Below, piece after piece: positions 42,475 through 51,855 of a stretch of DNA of 64,000 nt. Made by a program: the position numbers and the translations under genes. The stretch comes from Candidatus Schekmanbacteria bacterium (lineage in GTDB: Bacteria > Schekmanbacteria > GWA2-38-11 > J061). The notes under the pieces were generated by a model. The model was not told the origin of the DNA, ran no database searches, and saw only the letters and a program-made list of their open reading frames with translations. Numbering within the stretch: position 1 is the stretch's first letter; every line of letters starts with the position of its first letter. The stretch is from contig JACRJM010000003.1 in NCBI GenBank assembly GCA_016219965.1, forward strand, positions 194,299 through 258,298, given 5' to 3'.

Positions 42475-44844
42475 ATGAATAAAAAACTCGTACTTCTAAT
42501 ATTAGTTGATGGATTCAGACATGATTACATCAACCCTGTTGACTCCCCTTTCCTTTATTCGCTTGGAGAATTAAATATTGAAGGGAGAGTGCGCGAAACA
42601 TTTGCCTTTGAGCTCAGGCCTGCTTTCTTCGCCGGACTTCAGCCGGATGAGTGCCAAGTTGCAAATATGTTTTACTATGACCCGGAAGGTTCACCGTTTC
42701 GCTCAATAGATACAAGCGATGGAGACAGGGGGAGGATTTCCAGCGAACTCAGGAAAGAAGCTGAAAGGCTCGGGTATTCGCTGGTTAAACATAATGGCGG
42801 ATGCGCTGAGATACCGTTACAGCTTCTAAAGTATTTTAATTTTTCTGAGAAATACCATACAGCCGAGTCTTCAGCGCTTCCCGGACATAATACATTATTC
42901 GATTACTTAAAAAATGACGGGAAAAAATGGATATGGATAGGCTATCCTGATGGCCCTGGGACTACTAAAGAAGTGATGGAAATTTTCAGAAAAAGAGCAT
43001 CTGAAGATGCAGATTTTATTTACCTCCATTTTTCAGAACTTGACTGGGCAGGACATGAATGCGGACCGCATTCGCAAAAACAAAAAGATGTATTAAAGGA
43101 AATAGATGAAGCCATAGGAGAAGTTTACCGCATACTTAACCAGAAAATTATTTCGCTTAGAGGAATTATCTTTGGCGACCATGGTCAGGTTGAAATCAGA
43201 AAGCATATTGATATTGAGAAAATGCTTACAGAAACCGGGCTCATTCTTGAAAAAGATTACATATATTTTCTTGATTCTACCCAGGCACGTTTCTGGTTTT
43301 TCAATGATAAGGCAAGAGAAATGGTTTCAGAGATGCTGAGCAAAATTCCTGAAGGGAGAATACTGACAGAGTCTGATTATAAGCAGCTTCACTTTTCTTT
43401 TCCTGATAACAGGTTCGGAGAGCTGATATTTGTCATGAATGAAGGGATCGGGATATTCCCCAACTTTTTCCAAAGCACAAACCGATGCAAAGGACTTCAT
43501 GGATATCTGCCTGAGGTTGAGGGGAACTGGGCAAAGATCATAGTGACAGGATGCACAGTTAAAAAACGAATAGAAAAAATAATCGAGATGGTGGATATTT
43601 TTCCAACACTGCTTTATCTGCTGGGTTATAATATACTGGCAGATGTCAAGAGCCAGTCAGTTTTAAAAATATCGGGCGAATCACCTTTGCCTGAAAGATA
43701 CCGGGTTTCAATAGTAATGCCGACCTATAACAGGGCTGAGATATTAAAGCAAAGTATCACGGCAATTGAGAGCCAGACATATCCGGCAGGTGATTTTGAG
43801 CTCATTATCGTTGATGACGGTTCTAATGACGGAACCAATGATTTTCTTTTAGACTATAAAAAAAGGACAAACCTTAATTTTAACCACATAAGGCAGGAAA
43901 ACTCCGGACCTGCAGCTGCGCGAAACAGGGGGATAACGAGCTCTGAAGGTAACATAGTCATCCTTGTAGGGGATGATACGATATCAAAGCCTGATTTTAT
44001 TGAAAACCATATGAAGTTCCATAATGATTGGCCGCAACTGAGCCATGCATGCCTTGGAATGGTTGAATGGCCAAAGGATTTTGATGTAGATCCGCTAATG
44101 GATTTTATAACCGGCGAAGGAGGACAGCAGTTCGGTTATGAAAAAGCTTTTAGCCGCGATCCTGATAATTTAGGTTTTGAATTTTTCTGGAGCAGCAATA
44201 TATCGTTTAAAAGAGATTTTGTTTTAACGCACGGTCTTTTTAACAGCCATGTTTTCAAGCATGCCATGTGGGAAGACATAGAGCTTGGATTCCGTCTTCA
44301 CAGTGCAGGGCTTATAATACATCTTCGCAAAGAATGTATGGAATTTCATAATCATAAAGTGAGTTTCAGGGAATTTTCTGAAAGGCAGAGAATGGTAGGC
44401 TGGTATAGCCATGAGGTAAACAAGCTCGGACTTCCACTTGGATATTCATGCGATACCTATGAAAAAGCTAAATGGTATTCAAGAGAAGCGCTGAGAGATA
44501 TTGAAAATTCAATTGAAGAATACAATAAGAATGCTGACGCCAAAAAGCTTCCTGAACTTAAAATGATTTATAACACAGCTCTCTATTATGCCGCCATGGT
44601 TGGCTATAATGAGCGGTGCAATAATGTGCAGAAAAAAACAGGAGGAATAGTTGCACTGTTGTATAACCTTTCTCTTGCAGAAAAAAAGCTCGCAGAAAAT
44701 GCGGAGAAATTAGAACAAAAAGATATGCAGCTTGAAGCAAAAAAGCGTGAGCTTAATGCTGTTTTAAACTCATACAGGTGGAAAATAACTTCTCCGATGG
44801 GATGGCTGCTGGATAATCTGGAAAAGTGGAAAATTATAAAATAA
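42475..44844 (+). CDS. fusion of AlkP-type phosphodiesterase and GT2 glycosyltransferase
   Basis: A 789-residue protein. The N-terminal half (to about 395) is alkaline-phosphatase/nucleotide-pyrophosphatase-like, with LVDGFRHDY, HFSELDWAGHECG and FGDHGQ holding metal-ligand residues and a later LHGYLP histidine. The usual Ser/Thr nucleophile position is not evident. From about 415 a GT2 domain follows: VSIVMPTYNRAEIL, VDDGSNDGT, GDDT and a C-terminal coiled coil with a membrane-proximal end. The fusion joins phosphate-ester chemistry to glycosyl transfer within the exporter operon. Its start is 6 bases after the previous stop. Confidence 0.85.
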   Translation: MNKKLVLLILVDGFRHDYINPVDSPFLYSLGELNIEGRVRETFAFELRPAFFAGLQPDECQVANMFYYDPEGSPFRSIDTSDGDRGRISSELRKEAERLGYSLVKHNGGCAEIPLQLLKYFNFSEKYHTAESSALPGHNTLFDYLKNDGKKWIWIGYPDGPGTTKEVMEIFRKRASEDADFIYLHFSELDWAGHECGPHSQKQKDVLKEIDEAIGEVYRILNQKIISLRGIIFGDHGQVEIRKHIDIEKMLTETGLILEKDYIYFLDSTQARFWFFNDKAREMVSEMLSKIPEGRILTESDYKQLHFSFPDNRFGELIFVMNEGIGIFPNFFQSTNRCKGLHGYLPEVEGNWAKIIVTGCTVKKRIEKIIEMVDIFPTLLYLLGYNILADVKSQSVLKISGESPLPERYRVSIVMPTYNRAEILKQSITAIESQTYPAGDFELIIVDDGSNDGTNDFLLDYKKRTNLNFNHIRQENSGPAAARNRGITSSEGNIVILVGDDTISKPDFIENHMKFHNDWPQLSHACLGMVEWPKDFDVDPLMDFITGEGGQQFGYEKAFSRDPDNLGFEFFWSSNISFKRDFVLTHGLFNSHVFKHAMWEDIELGFRLHSAGLIIHLRKECMEFHNHKVSFREFSERQRMVGWYSHEVNKLGLPLGYSCDTYEKAKWYSREALRDIENSIEEYNKNADAKKLPELKMIYNTALYYAAMVGYNERCNNVQKKTGGIVALLYNLSLAEKKLAENAEKLEQKDMQLEAKKRELNAVLNSYRWKITSPMGWLLDNLEKWKIIK

Positions 44845-44865
44845 AATTTTTATCATGGTTCAAAG

Positions 44866-45069
44866 GTGTTTGATACTATCAGGGAAAAAATAAAGGATGC
44901 TGGGATAGATGACAGTAGTAATATCTACAAGTTTCTTCGCCTGTTAGCCAGAGCATTACGTTACTCCTATAAAATCTTCATATGGTTGATCAGGGGATTT
45001 ATCTTCATGATAATGCTGATATTTGTTGGAGTTTTCTGGCTGGTTTTCCTGGCACTAATGTTTTTGTAG
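44866..45069 (+). CDS. small membrane protein, unknown
   Basis: A 67-residue protein with a charged N-terminus (DTIREKIKDAGIDDSS) and one long hydrophobic stretch (about 39-67, FIWLIRGFIFMIMLIFVGVF). It starts at GTG, 21 bases after the fusion gene. No family is recognised; it may be an accessory of the glycosyltransferases beside it. Confidence 0.5.
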   Translation: MFDTIREKIKDAGIDDSSNIYKFLRLLARALRYSYKIFIWLIRGFIFMIMLIFVGVFWLVFLALMFL

Positions 45070-45090
45070 GGAAAGTTATAGGGGAATTAA

Positions 45091-46065
45091 ATGAGCGGGA
45101 ACAGAAGTGACGTTTCTCTAACGATTGTCAACTGGAACAGCATGAAATATATAGACCAGTGCCTTAGCTCGATTGAGCGGCAGACTCATAGGCCTTTGGA
45201 GATAATCATAGTAGATAACTGTTCAACTGACGGTTCCCGGGAACATATAAAAAAAGTTTATCCCCATATACGTTTAATAGAAAATAAAGATAACTCAGGG
45301 TTCAGCAGGGCCCATAACCAGGCTTTCAGGATAGCACGTGGTGATTTTATAATCCCGCTTAATTACGACATTGTTCTCGAACCCACATTCATAGAAGAGA
45401 TGGTGAATGCTGCAAATGGGAGTGATGATATAGGCATGGTCTCTGGAAAGCTTTTCAAGAAAATTGAAGAAGACAAGACTTCAATACTGGATTCTACAGG
45501 AATAACCATGAACAATATGTTCTCCGCAGACCGGGGAGAAAACGAAAACGACAATGGGCGCTTTAACAAATGCGAATTCTTATTTGGCGCTTCAGGGGCG
45601 GCTCCATTATTAAAAAAAGAAATGCTTGAAGACATAAGAATAGGGGATGAATATTTTGACGAGGATATGTTCATATATGTAGAGGATGTTGACCTTTGCT
45701 GGCGAGCACAGCTCTCTGGATGGAAATGCATATTTACCCCTTATGCGGTAGCATACCATGAAAGAGGCGCCACGAGAAAAGACAGCGAAAAGATAAAGAG
45801 GGAGTATCTTACCATTGGCTACAGGAACAGATATCTTGCTATCTTTAAGAACAGTTTTGCGGGGACAATTATCAGGTATTTTCCCAGAATCCTTTTTCGT
45901 GAGACATATTTTTTTACAGCGCATTTATTGAATGGAAACTTTTTTATATTCAATGTTCCTTTTTCTACTCTTGCAATGATTCCAAAAATGGTAAAAAAGA
46001 GAAGGGAAATCAGGAAGAAAAGAAAAGTCACGGCAGACTATATGGAAAAGTTCTTTTTTCAGTAA
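45091..46065 (+). CDS. GT2-family glycosyltransferase
   Basis: A 324-residue protein with VSLTIVNWNSMKYIDQCL, VDNCSTDGSRE (DxD-like at NYDIV), and YVEDVDLCWRAQLSG, matching rhamnosyltransferase-like GT2 enzymes. A basic C-terminus with hydrophobic patches suggests membrane attachment. It has a GGGGA ribosome site. It builds the exported glycan, with donor unknown. Confidence 0.92.
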   Translation: MSGNRSDVSLTIVNWNSMKYIDQCLSSIERQTHRPLEIIIVDNCSTDGSREHIKKVYPHIRLIENKDNSGFSRAHNQAFRIARGDFIIPLNYDIVLEPTFIEEMVNAANGSDDIGMVSGKLFKKIEEDKTSILDSTGITMNNMFSADRGENENDNGRFNKCEFLFGASGAAPLLKKEMLEDIRIGDEYFDEDMFIYVEDVDLCWRAQLSGWKCIFTPYAVAYHERGATRKDSEKIKREYLTIGYRNRYLAIFKNSFAGTIIRYFPRILFRETYFFTAHLLNGNFFIFNVPFSTLAMIPKMVKKRREIRKKRKVTADYMEKFFFQ

Positions 46066-46092
46066 TACCAGCAATAAAGGAGAGCCATAAAC

Positions 46093-47460
46093 TTGAAAGT
46101 CACTTTTGTATTCCCGGCAATTTCCGGAGTCGGTTTTGACAGCTACGGAAAAGGGATGGAGGAGTCCTGGATAAGCCATGGATTGTGCCTGATAAGCGCT
46201 TGCGTAAAGAAGGCCGGCTTCGATGTAAGCTTCATAGATTTAAGAAGACTCAAAGGATGGGATAATTTCGAAGACGAAATTAAAAAGAGCAAACCCGATG
46301 TTGTTGGCATAACAATGATGAGCGTTGATTATAACCCTGCCTTGAAGTGCATTGATATTATCAAGAAGATAAATCCGGCTGTCAAAATAATAGTCGGAGG
46401 CGCACACCCCTCGATTGCACCTGATGAAATGTCTGCAATTGATAAGATAGATCACGTGATCAAAGGAGAAGGAGAAATCAGCTTTGTAAAACTTCTTCAG
46501 AAGATTGAAAAAAATGAAACCCAGGAACGGCTGATAGAAGGTGAAAAGCCTGACATTGACGAGATGCCTTTTGCAGACAGGGAGCTCTTCGGGAATCTTG
46601 AATATCCTCTGCCGGTTGAAGGATTCTCTCCTCCCTTTGTAACTATAATAGCCGGGAGAGGATGTCTTTACAATTGCAGTTTCTGTCAGCCTGCTGAAAG
46701 GGCGATTTTCGGGAAAAAAGTCAGGAGGCGCAGTGTTGACAATGTGATAAAGGAGCTTATTGAGCTTAGAGAAAAATATAACTTTAAAAGCATGATGATA
46801 CACGATGACTGCATTACCGAGGACAGGGACTGGGTTTACGATTTTTGCAAAAAATACCGCGCAGAGTTCAATATCCCCTTTGCATGTCAGAGCCGGGCAG
46901 ACATAGTGTGCAGGAATGAAGATATGATAAAGGAGATGGTGCAGTCAGGATTAAAGCTCTTCTTCATAGGGTTTGAAAGCGGCAATCAGAGGATACTTAA
47001 TTTCCTTAGAAAAGGGACAAAGGTTGAGCATAACTATAAAGCAGCTGAGATGTGCAGGAAATACGGGATACAGATATGGGCAAATTATATGATGGGTGTG
47101 CCGACTGAAACAAAGGAAGAGGTAATGGATACTGTCCGCATGATACAGAAGATAAAACCAGACCATTACAGCCCTGCATTTTTTACCCCTCATCCCGGAA
47201 GCGATCTTTTCACTTATTGCGAGGAACACGGGCTTTCCCTCATTAAAAATCACGACAGCTTCAGGAGAAACGCGACAGAGTGCAAGATAAAAGGAATAGA
47301 TTACGAGTTTCTGTTCAATGCATTGAACGAATCTATGGGAATACATGTACCGTTAATCAAAGCCAGCACTGTGAGCAAGATAAAGGCGAAGGTAAGGCCA
47401 TTTTTTAATGAACATCCCAAGCTTAAAAGCATTATAAAAACTATGTTAGGTCAGGGCTAA
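46093..47460 (+). CDS. B12-binding radical SAM enzyme (second copy)
   Basis: A 455-residue protein, starting at TTG after AAGGAG. It has a cobalamin-binding domain with HGLCLISACVKKAGFDV and VVGITMMSVDYNPALK, radical SAM motif CLYNCSFC near residue 195, and FESGNQRILNFLRKG. It is a paralogue, not a duplicate, of 40014-41393. Two such enzymes in one polysaccharide operon suggest two methylation or rearrangement steps. Confidence 0.9.
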   Translation: MKVTFVFPAISGVGFDSYGKGMEESWISHGLCLISACVKKAGFDVSFIDLRRLKGWDNFEDEIKKSKPDVVGITMMSVDYNPALKCIDIIKKINPAVKIIVGGAHPSIAPDEMSAIDKIDHVIKGEGEISFVKLLQKIEKNETQERLIEGEKPDIDEMPFADRELFGNLEYPLPVEGFSPPFVTIIAGRGCLYNCSFCQPAERAIFGKKVRRRSVDNVIKELIELREKYNFKSMMIHDDCITEDRDWVYDFCKKYRAEFNIPFACQSRADIVCRNEDMIKEMVQSGLKLFFIGFESGNQRILNFLRKGTKVEHNYKAAEMCRKYGIQIWANYMMGVPTETKEEVMDTVRMIQKIKPDHYSPAFFTPHPGSDLFTYCEEHGLSLIKNHDSFRRNATECKIKGIDYEFLFNALNESMGIHVPLIKASTVSKIKAKVRPFFNEHPKLKSIIKTMLGQG

Positions 47461-47472
47461 ACGCACCTGATC

Positions 47473-48552
47473 ATGCCAATGGCTCAAATCATTTACTTTT
47501 CCAAAACAGATGCAACAGGCCCCAGCAGCCGTTACCGCATCTATCAGTTCCTGCCCTTACTTGAAAAAAAAGGGATAAGCGTAAAGGTAAGCCCTCTGTT
47601 CGGAGAGACATACTTTAAAATACTGGCCGTAAAAAACAGCGCATTAAGGTTCTTTCTTAAATCTTTATATACCGGCTTCAGATTCTTTTTAAGGCTTATT
47701 GAGCTTTTTAATATCAGCAATTACGGGGGCGTCATAGTTGAGCACCAGATATTCCCTTATCTCCCAGCTTTTATGGAGTCTTTCTTTCTAAAAGGGAAAA
47801 AAAATATTTATCTTGAGTTTGATGATGCCATATATCTTACACCCTTTCATGGCAGGAAGATGATGAAACTTCTGCCGCTTTACAGTGGTATCATTACGGG
47901 AAACAGTAATCTGGCAGAATATGCAAATCAATACAACAAGCGTGTCCTTGTGCATCCCACATTAATTGATCTGTCGAAATACAGACTGAAGGAAGATTAC
48001 AGCGCTAAAGATAAAATAGTCATCGGATGGATCGGGCTTGATTGGAATCTCAAATATCTAAAATCCATAGAACCTGCATTGAGGAATATTGCATTAAAAC
48101 ATAATGTCTTGTTGCGGATTATTGCGGCTAAGAGAATCAAAATAGAGGGAGTAGAAATTGATTTTAAAACATGGGATTTAGAGAATGAGACAGATGACAT
48201 AAGGGCGTTTGATATAGGAATAATGCCTCTTAATGATGATGAGTGGTGCAGGGGAAAGTGCGGGCTAAAACTTCTCCAGTACATGGCTGCAGGAGTACCA
48301 TCTGTCTGCTCACCCGTTGGTGTAAACACTGAAATAGTGATTGATGGCGAAAACGGTTATCTTGCCCACGGCAATTCTGAATGGGAAGATAAAATTTCGG
48401 CTTTGATAGTTTCTGAGGTACTAAGAGAAAAGATCGGGAGAAATGGACGCAAAACTGTTGAAGCGGATTATTCATTGGATAAACGCGGCACAGAGGTTTT
48501 GTCTTTCTATGATTCAGTCTCTTCCGGTAAAGTCATCTTCCCTTCTATTTGA
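47473..48552 (+). CDS. GT4-like glycosyltransferase
   Basis: A 359-residue GT-B protein. The first domain begins IIYFSKTDATGPSSRYRIYQ and the second has VIGWIGLDWNLKYL and the donor-site stretch GKCGLKLLQYMAAGVPSVCSPVG followed by NTEIVIDGENGYL. It transfers a sugar from a nucleotide donor. It is the last gene of the plus-strand polysaccharide operon, and its 3' end overlaps the convergent ABC-2 gene by 8 bases. Confidence 0.9.
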   Translation: MPMAQIIYFSKTDATGPSSRYRIYQFLPLLEKKGISVKVSPLFGETYFKILAVKNSALRFFLKSLYTGFRFFLRLIELFNISNYGGVIVEHQIFPYLPAFMESFFLKGKKNIYLEFDDAIYLTPFHGRKMMKLLPLYSGIITGNSNLAEYANQYNKRVLVHPTLIDLSKYRLKEDYSAKDKIVIGWIGLDWNLKYLKSIEPALRNIALKHNVLLRIIAAKRIKIEGVEIDFKTWDLENETDDIRAFDIGIMPLNDDEWCRGKCGLKLLQYMAAGVPSVCSPVGVNTEIVIDGENGYLAHGNSEWEDKISALIVSEVLREKIGRNGRKTVEADYSLDKRGTEVLSFYDSVSSGKVIFPSI

Positions 48553-49306
48553 AATCCCTTTTCCCAAATATAAGAAGTGTCAATGTCGTTATAACCGCTG
48601 AGTAGAGTATGGAATAAACAGTCACCCACCATATATATGAAGGTTCTATGGGTTTTGAGTAAACAACCTGAAGCTTTATATCAAAATTGTCCAGATTAGG
48701 GAGGATGTAATAAAGTAAATCCGTTAACAGCTTTGCAGCAGGAGATGCTTTCAGACCGAGGTTCCTTATGTCAGTTGTTGCCGTACCTATGATAAATATG
48801 GCAAGGCTGAATAGCGTACTCAAGAAAGGGGTTGAAAAGCTTGAAAACAATATAGCTATGGAAGTAATAATTACCATTTCAAGGAATATCAGGAATGAAG
48901 CCATTAACAGCCCCAGATGAATATCTCCGGAGATTATCCACGACATTAAAAGAAGTACTATGCTCATAATCGCGATGTTTGTAAAAACTATCAGAATAAG
49001 TCCTGTAAGTTTTCCAAGGATAAACTCATGCCGCGAAACAGGCTTTGAAATTATCGTATAAATGGTTTTTTTGTCTATTTCCTTGTGTACCAGAGATATT
49101 CCGACAAAAATCGAGATAAGGACTCCGAAAAGTTCAATGGCGCTTAACCCCATATCTTCCACTATCTTAAGATGTTCCCCTATTGAGAGTTTCCCGAGGA
49201 GTACGGTACTGCAAATTATTATTACTGCAAATATGAGGATGTTATAAAGTATCCTGTCCCTTATAATTTCCCTGAAAGTATTTGATGCTATAACAGTTAT
49301 CTTCAT
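48545..49306 (-). CDS. ABC-2 type transporter permease
   Basis: A 253-residue membrane protein with six predicted helices, opening KITVIASNTFREIIRDRILYN, a NosY/GldF-like signature. It adjoins its ATPase with a one-base overlap. Substrate unknown; family members move proteins, drugs or copper-related factors, and none is indicated here. Confidence 0.88.
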   Translation of the reverse strand: MKITVIASNTFREIIRDRILYNILIFAVIIICSTVLLGKLSIGEHLKIVEDMGLSAIELFGVLISIFVGISLVHKEIDKKTIYTIISKPVSRHEFILGKLTGLILIVFTNIAIMSIVLLLMSWIISGDIHLGLLMASFLIFLEMVIITSIAILFSSFSTPFLSTLFSLAIFIIGTATTDIRNLGLKASPAAKLLTDLLYYILPNLDNFDIKLQVVYSKPIEPSYIWWVTVYSILYSAVITTLTLLIFGKRDFK

Positions 49307-50229
49307 CAGGAGTCATTACCTATTTTGCTGAAAAATATCTGTTCAAGCGATTTCCTTACAGGAGTTATTGATATGATCTTCCCTCCCTTTGTCACAATGT
49401 TCCTGATTATTTCATCTCTATCTTTCTCGCCTGCGGAAAAGTAAACACAGTTACCTCTTATTGAGATTGTTTCTGAGATATTTCTTATTGCGTTTAATGT
49501 TTCGCTTGATGGAGATTCTACACATATGTCATATTTTGGATCTTCTGTTCCGGTAAGCGAGCTTATATCTCCAGTTTCTATGAGCTTTCCCCTGTTTATT
49601 ATGGCAACCCTGTCACAGATCATTTCCAGGTCTGTCAATATATGAGTGCTGAAGAATATTGTTTTCCCCTTTTTTTTGAGCCCAGTGATTATCTCTCTTA
49701 TTTCCCTCCTTCCTATAGGGTCTATGCCGGACATCGGCTCATCAAGGATTACAAAATCAGGATCATTTATGAGAGCCTGTGCAATGCCTATTCTCTGAAG
49801 CATTCCTTTTGAGTATTTCCTTAATTGGGTGTTCCCGGCTCTTTCCAGTCCAACTTCTTCAAGAAGAGAATTTACATTCTTTTTCAAATTTCCTCTTTCA
49901 ATACCAAAGAGCTTCCCATAAAAATTAAGAAACTCAATTCCTGTAAGGTAGTCATAGAAATAAGGCTGCTCAGGAAGAAACCCTATCTTAGCTTTCGCTC
50001 TGATATCTTGAGGTGAGTTCCCGTAGATAGTGATATTGCCTGACGTGGGGGTAATAATGCCGAGGATTGCTTTTATTGTAGTTGTTTTCCCGGCGCCATT
50101 AGGCCCCAGGAATCCCAGTATCTCATTTTCCTCAATGCTGAGATTAAGGCCGTTTACTGCAACAGTTTTTTTGAGCAGAAACCCTACCCTGTACTCTTTT
50201 GTGAAATTTTTTATTTCGACGAGGCTCAT
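49306..50229 (-). CDS. ABC transporter ATPase (GldA/NosF-like)
   Basis: A 307-residue ATPase with Walker A GPNGAGKTT, signature YSKGMLQRIGIAQ, Walker B FVILDEPMSGID and switch histidine FFSTHIL. A C-terminal DUF4162-like tail follows, common in ATPases of ABC-2 exporters. It pairs with the permease downstream. Confidence 0.92.
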   Translation of the reverse strand: MSLVEIKNFTKEYRVGFLLKKTVAVNGLNLSIEENEILGFLGPNGAGKTTTIKAILGIITPTSGNITIYGNSPQDIRAKAKIGFLPEQPYFYDYLTGIEFLNFYGKLFGIERGNLKKNVNSLLEEVGLERAGNTQLRKYSKGMLQRIGIAQALINDPDFVILDEPMSGIDPIGRREIREIITGLKKKGKTIFFSTHILTDLEMICDRVAIINRGKLIETGDISSLTGTEDPKYDICVESPSSETLNAIRNISETISIRGNCVYFSAGEKDRDEIIRNIVTKGGKIISITPVRKSLEQIFFSKIGNDS

Positions 50230-50326
50230 TTTCTATAAAAAAAATAATGAATTTAATAATTATATTATATTGGGTTCAATCTTATAATGGAAGACAGATT
50301 GTGGCTGGGAATAAGCTTATTAATAA

Positions 50327-51532
50327 TCAAGCAGCTTTTTTGCCGAATTCTTTAAGATTGTTTATGTAATAATCTATATCAATATTGTGATCTGAAGGCT
50401 CAAGAACCTTTTCCACCATACACTCTTCTTCTTTGCGGAAAATCTCCGAGGGTTTATCTACTTCGCTTTCTTCAAATATCTCTTCTATTGTCCATTCATT
50501 GGATTCAATTCTTTGAGGAGGATTAATATTAGCAATGCCGGGTTCCGGAAGCATATTATTTTTGTCGTCTGCTATGATCAATACCCGCGGATAAAGCAAA
50601 TTCCTTCTGTTAACAGAAATAACTATTCCCATCTGTTGGTTTTTCAGGCGCACAATACTGCCTATCGGGAAAAGACCCATTGCAAGTATGAAGTGCTCAA
50701 CTATATTTGGATGAAAATGTTGCCCTCTTCCTATATATATCATTTTCAACCCTTTAAATGGTGTTAATGCTTTTTTATAAACCCTTTCACTTGTCAGAGC
50801 GTCATAAACATCTGCAATAGTTGTCATCATTCCAAATGTACTTATTCTATTTCCAGGAAGTCCCGTAGGGTATCCACCTCCAGAATATTTTTCATGGTGC
50901 TGTAAGACCATAAGTATGGATTTACGATCCAACGTTCCATATGGCTCAAGCATTTCCGCACCATACGAAGGATGATTTTTCATTATTTCAAATTCATCTT
51001 CAGTGAGTCTTCCCTCTTTATTAAGTATTTTATTTGGAATTTTCATTTTTCCGCAGTCGTGAAGGATTCCACCGGTACCAAGAACATGAAGTTCCTTTTT
51101 AGGGTAATTTAAATATTTCCCTAACGCTATTGTAAGAATCGCAACATTTATAGAATGTTTGAATGTATATTCGTCGAACTTTTTTACCCTAGCCAGAGTT
51201 ATCATGGTGTCAGTATGGGTTAAAACATTTTCAACAAGTGAATTTGAAAGATCCTGCACTTTATCAATATTAATTGCCTTACCATTTCTTACATCATTTA
51301 AAACATCAGTTACTATTGATACTTTTTCTTCATAAACAACTCTTGTTTTTTCGGTTCCTTCAATGAATGATTTTTTTTCATGGGTATCATTATAATTATT
51401 TACAGAAGATGGGGTTTTAGCTTCCGGTTCAGCTGTTATAGAGCTATTGGAAATTTCTGAAGAAGTACTTTCATCTATTTCATTTATTGCTTCATTAGAT
51501 TTGATATCTTCAGTTTTTATTACTTTTTTCAT
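50327..51532 (-). CDS. HD-GYP domain phosphodiesterase
   Basis: A 401-residue protein with an HD-GYP domain at about 120-300: LHDCGKMKIP holds the HD pair, then KNHPSYGAEML and HHEKYSGGGYP, the GYP motif. Such domains hydrolyse cyclic di-GMP. The acidic N-terminal 60 residues (Ser/Glu rich) replace the usual receiver or DUF3391 domain, so the input is unclear. It may control surface or pilus functions in response to the second messenger. Confidence 0.92.
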   Translation of the reverse strand: MKKVIKTEDIKSNEAINEIDESTSSEISNSSITAEPEAKTPSSVNNYNDTHEKKSFIEGTEKTRVVYEEKVSIVTDVLNDVRNGKAINIDKVQDLSNSLVENVLTHTDTMITLARVKKFDEYTFKHSINVAILTIALGKYLNYPKKELHVLGTGGILHDCGKMKIPNKILNKEGRLTEDEFEIMKNHPSYGAEMLEPYGTLDRKSILMVLQHHEKYSGGGYPTGLPGNRISTFGMMTTIADVYDALTSERVYKKALTPFKGLKMIYIGRGQHFHPNIVEHFILAMGLFPIGSIVRLKNQQMGIVISVNRRNLLYPRVLIIADDKNNMLPEPGIANINPPQRIESNEWTIEEIFEESEVDKPSEIFRKEEECMVEKVLEPSDHNIDIDYYINNLKEFGKKAA

Positions 51533-51769
51533 ATTAAATTAAAGAGGTTATTGAAGTAGTATTATTGTCGTAATGAAAGTAGAAATAATTAATATATAAA
51601 TAACATTTAGTGCTAATTACTTATAATAGATGTTTAAAATTATTTAAGATAGCAAATTGGATATTTGAAAATCTTATTGATAAATAAAATAAATTAAACG
51701 TGAAATGCGGACTATGAGGGTATTAGTTATTTTTGCTTAGATATCTTTATTTAATTTCGTGACTGGATT

Positions 51770-51850
51770 TTATTGTATATGACATTGTTTGCAAAGATCT
51801 CGTATGCTTGATCCATCCCCACTTTCTGTTGGCGAAGACGAGCCAGTCAT
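51770..51850 (-). CDS. 26-residue frame with a CKQCH heme motif
   Basis: In the 323-base gap after the HD-GYP gene (51533-51855), a minus-strand ATG-to-TAA frame encodes MTGSSSPTESGDGSSIRDLC, then KQCHIQ. The CxxCH pattern and the preceding Gly/Ser-rich stretch look like the C-terminus of a multiheme cytochrome, suggesting a gene remnant. The rest of the gap is AT-rich and shows nothing I can name. A chance match is possible. Confidence 0.3.
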   Translation of the reverse strand: MTGSSSPTESGDGSSIRDLCKQCHIQ

Positions 51851-51855
51851 ATAAA

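Noticed and set aside
46240-46803. 187-codon minus-strand frame opposite a radical SAM gene
   Set aside because: Antisense shadow of a strongly conserved gene; composition is not protein-like.
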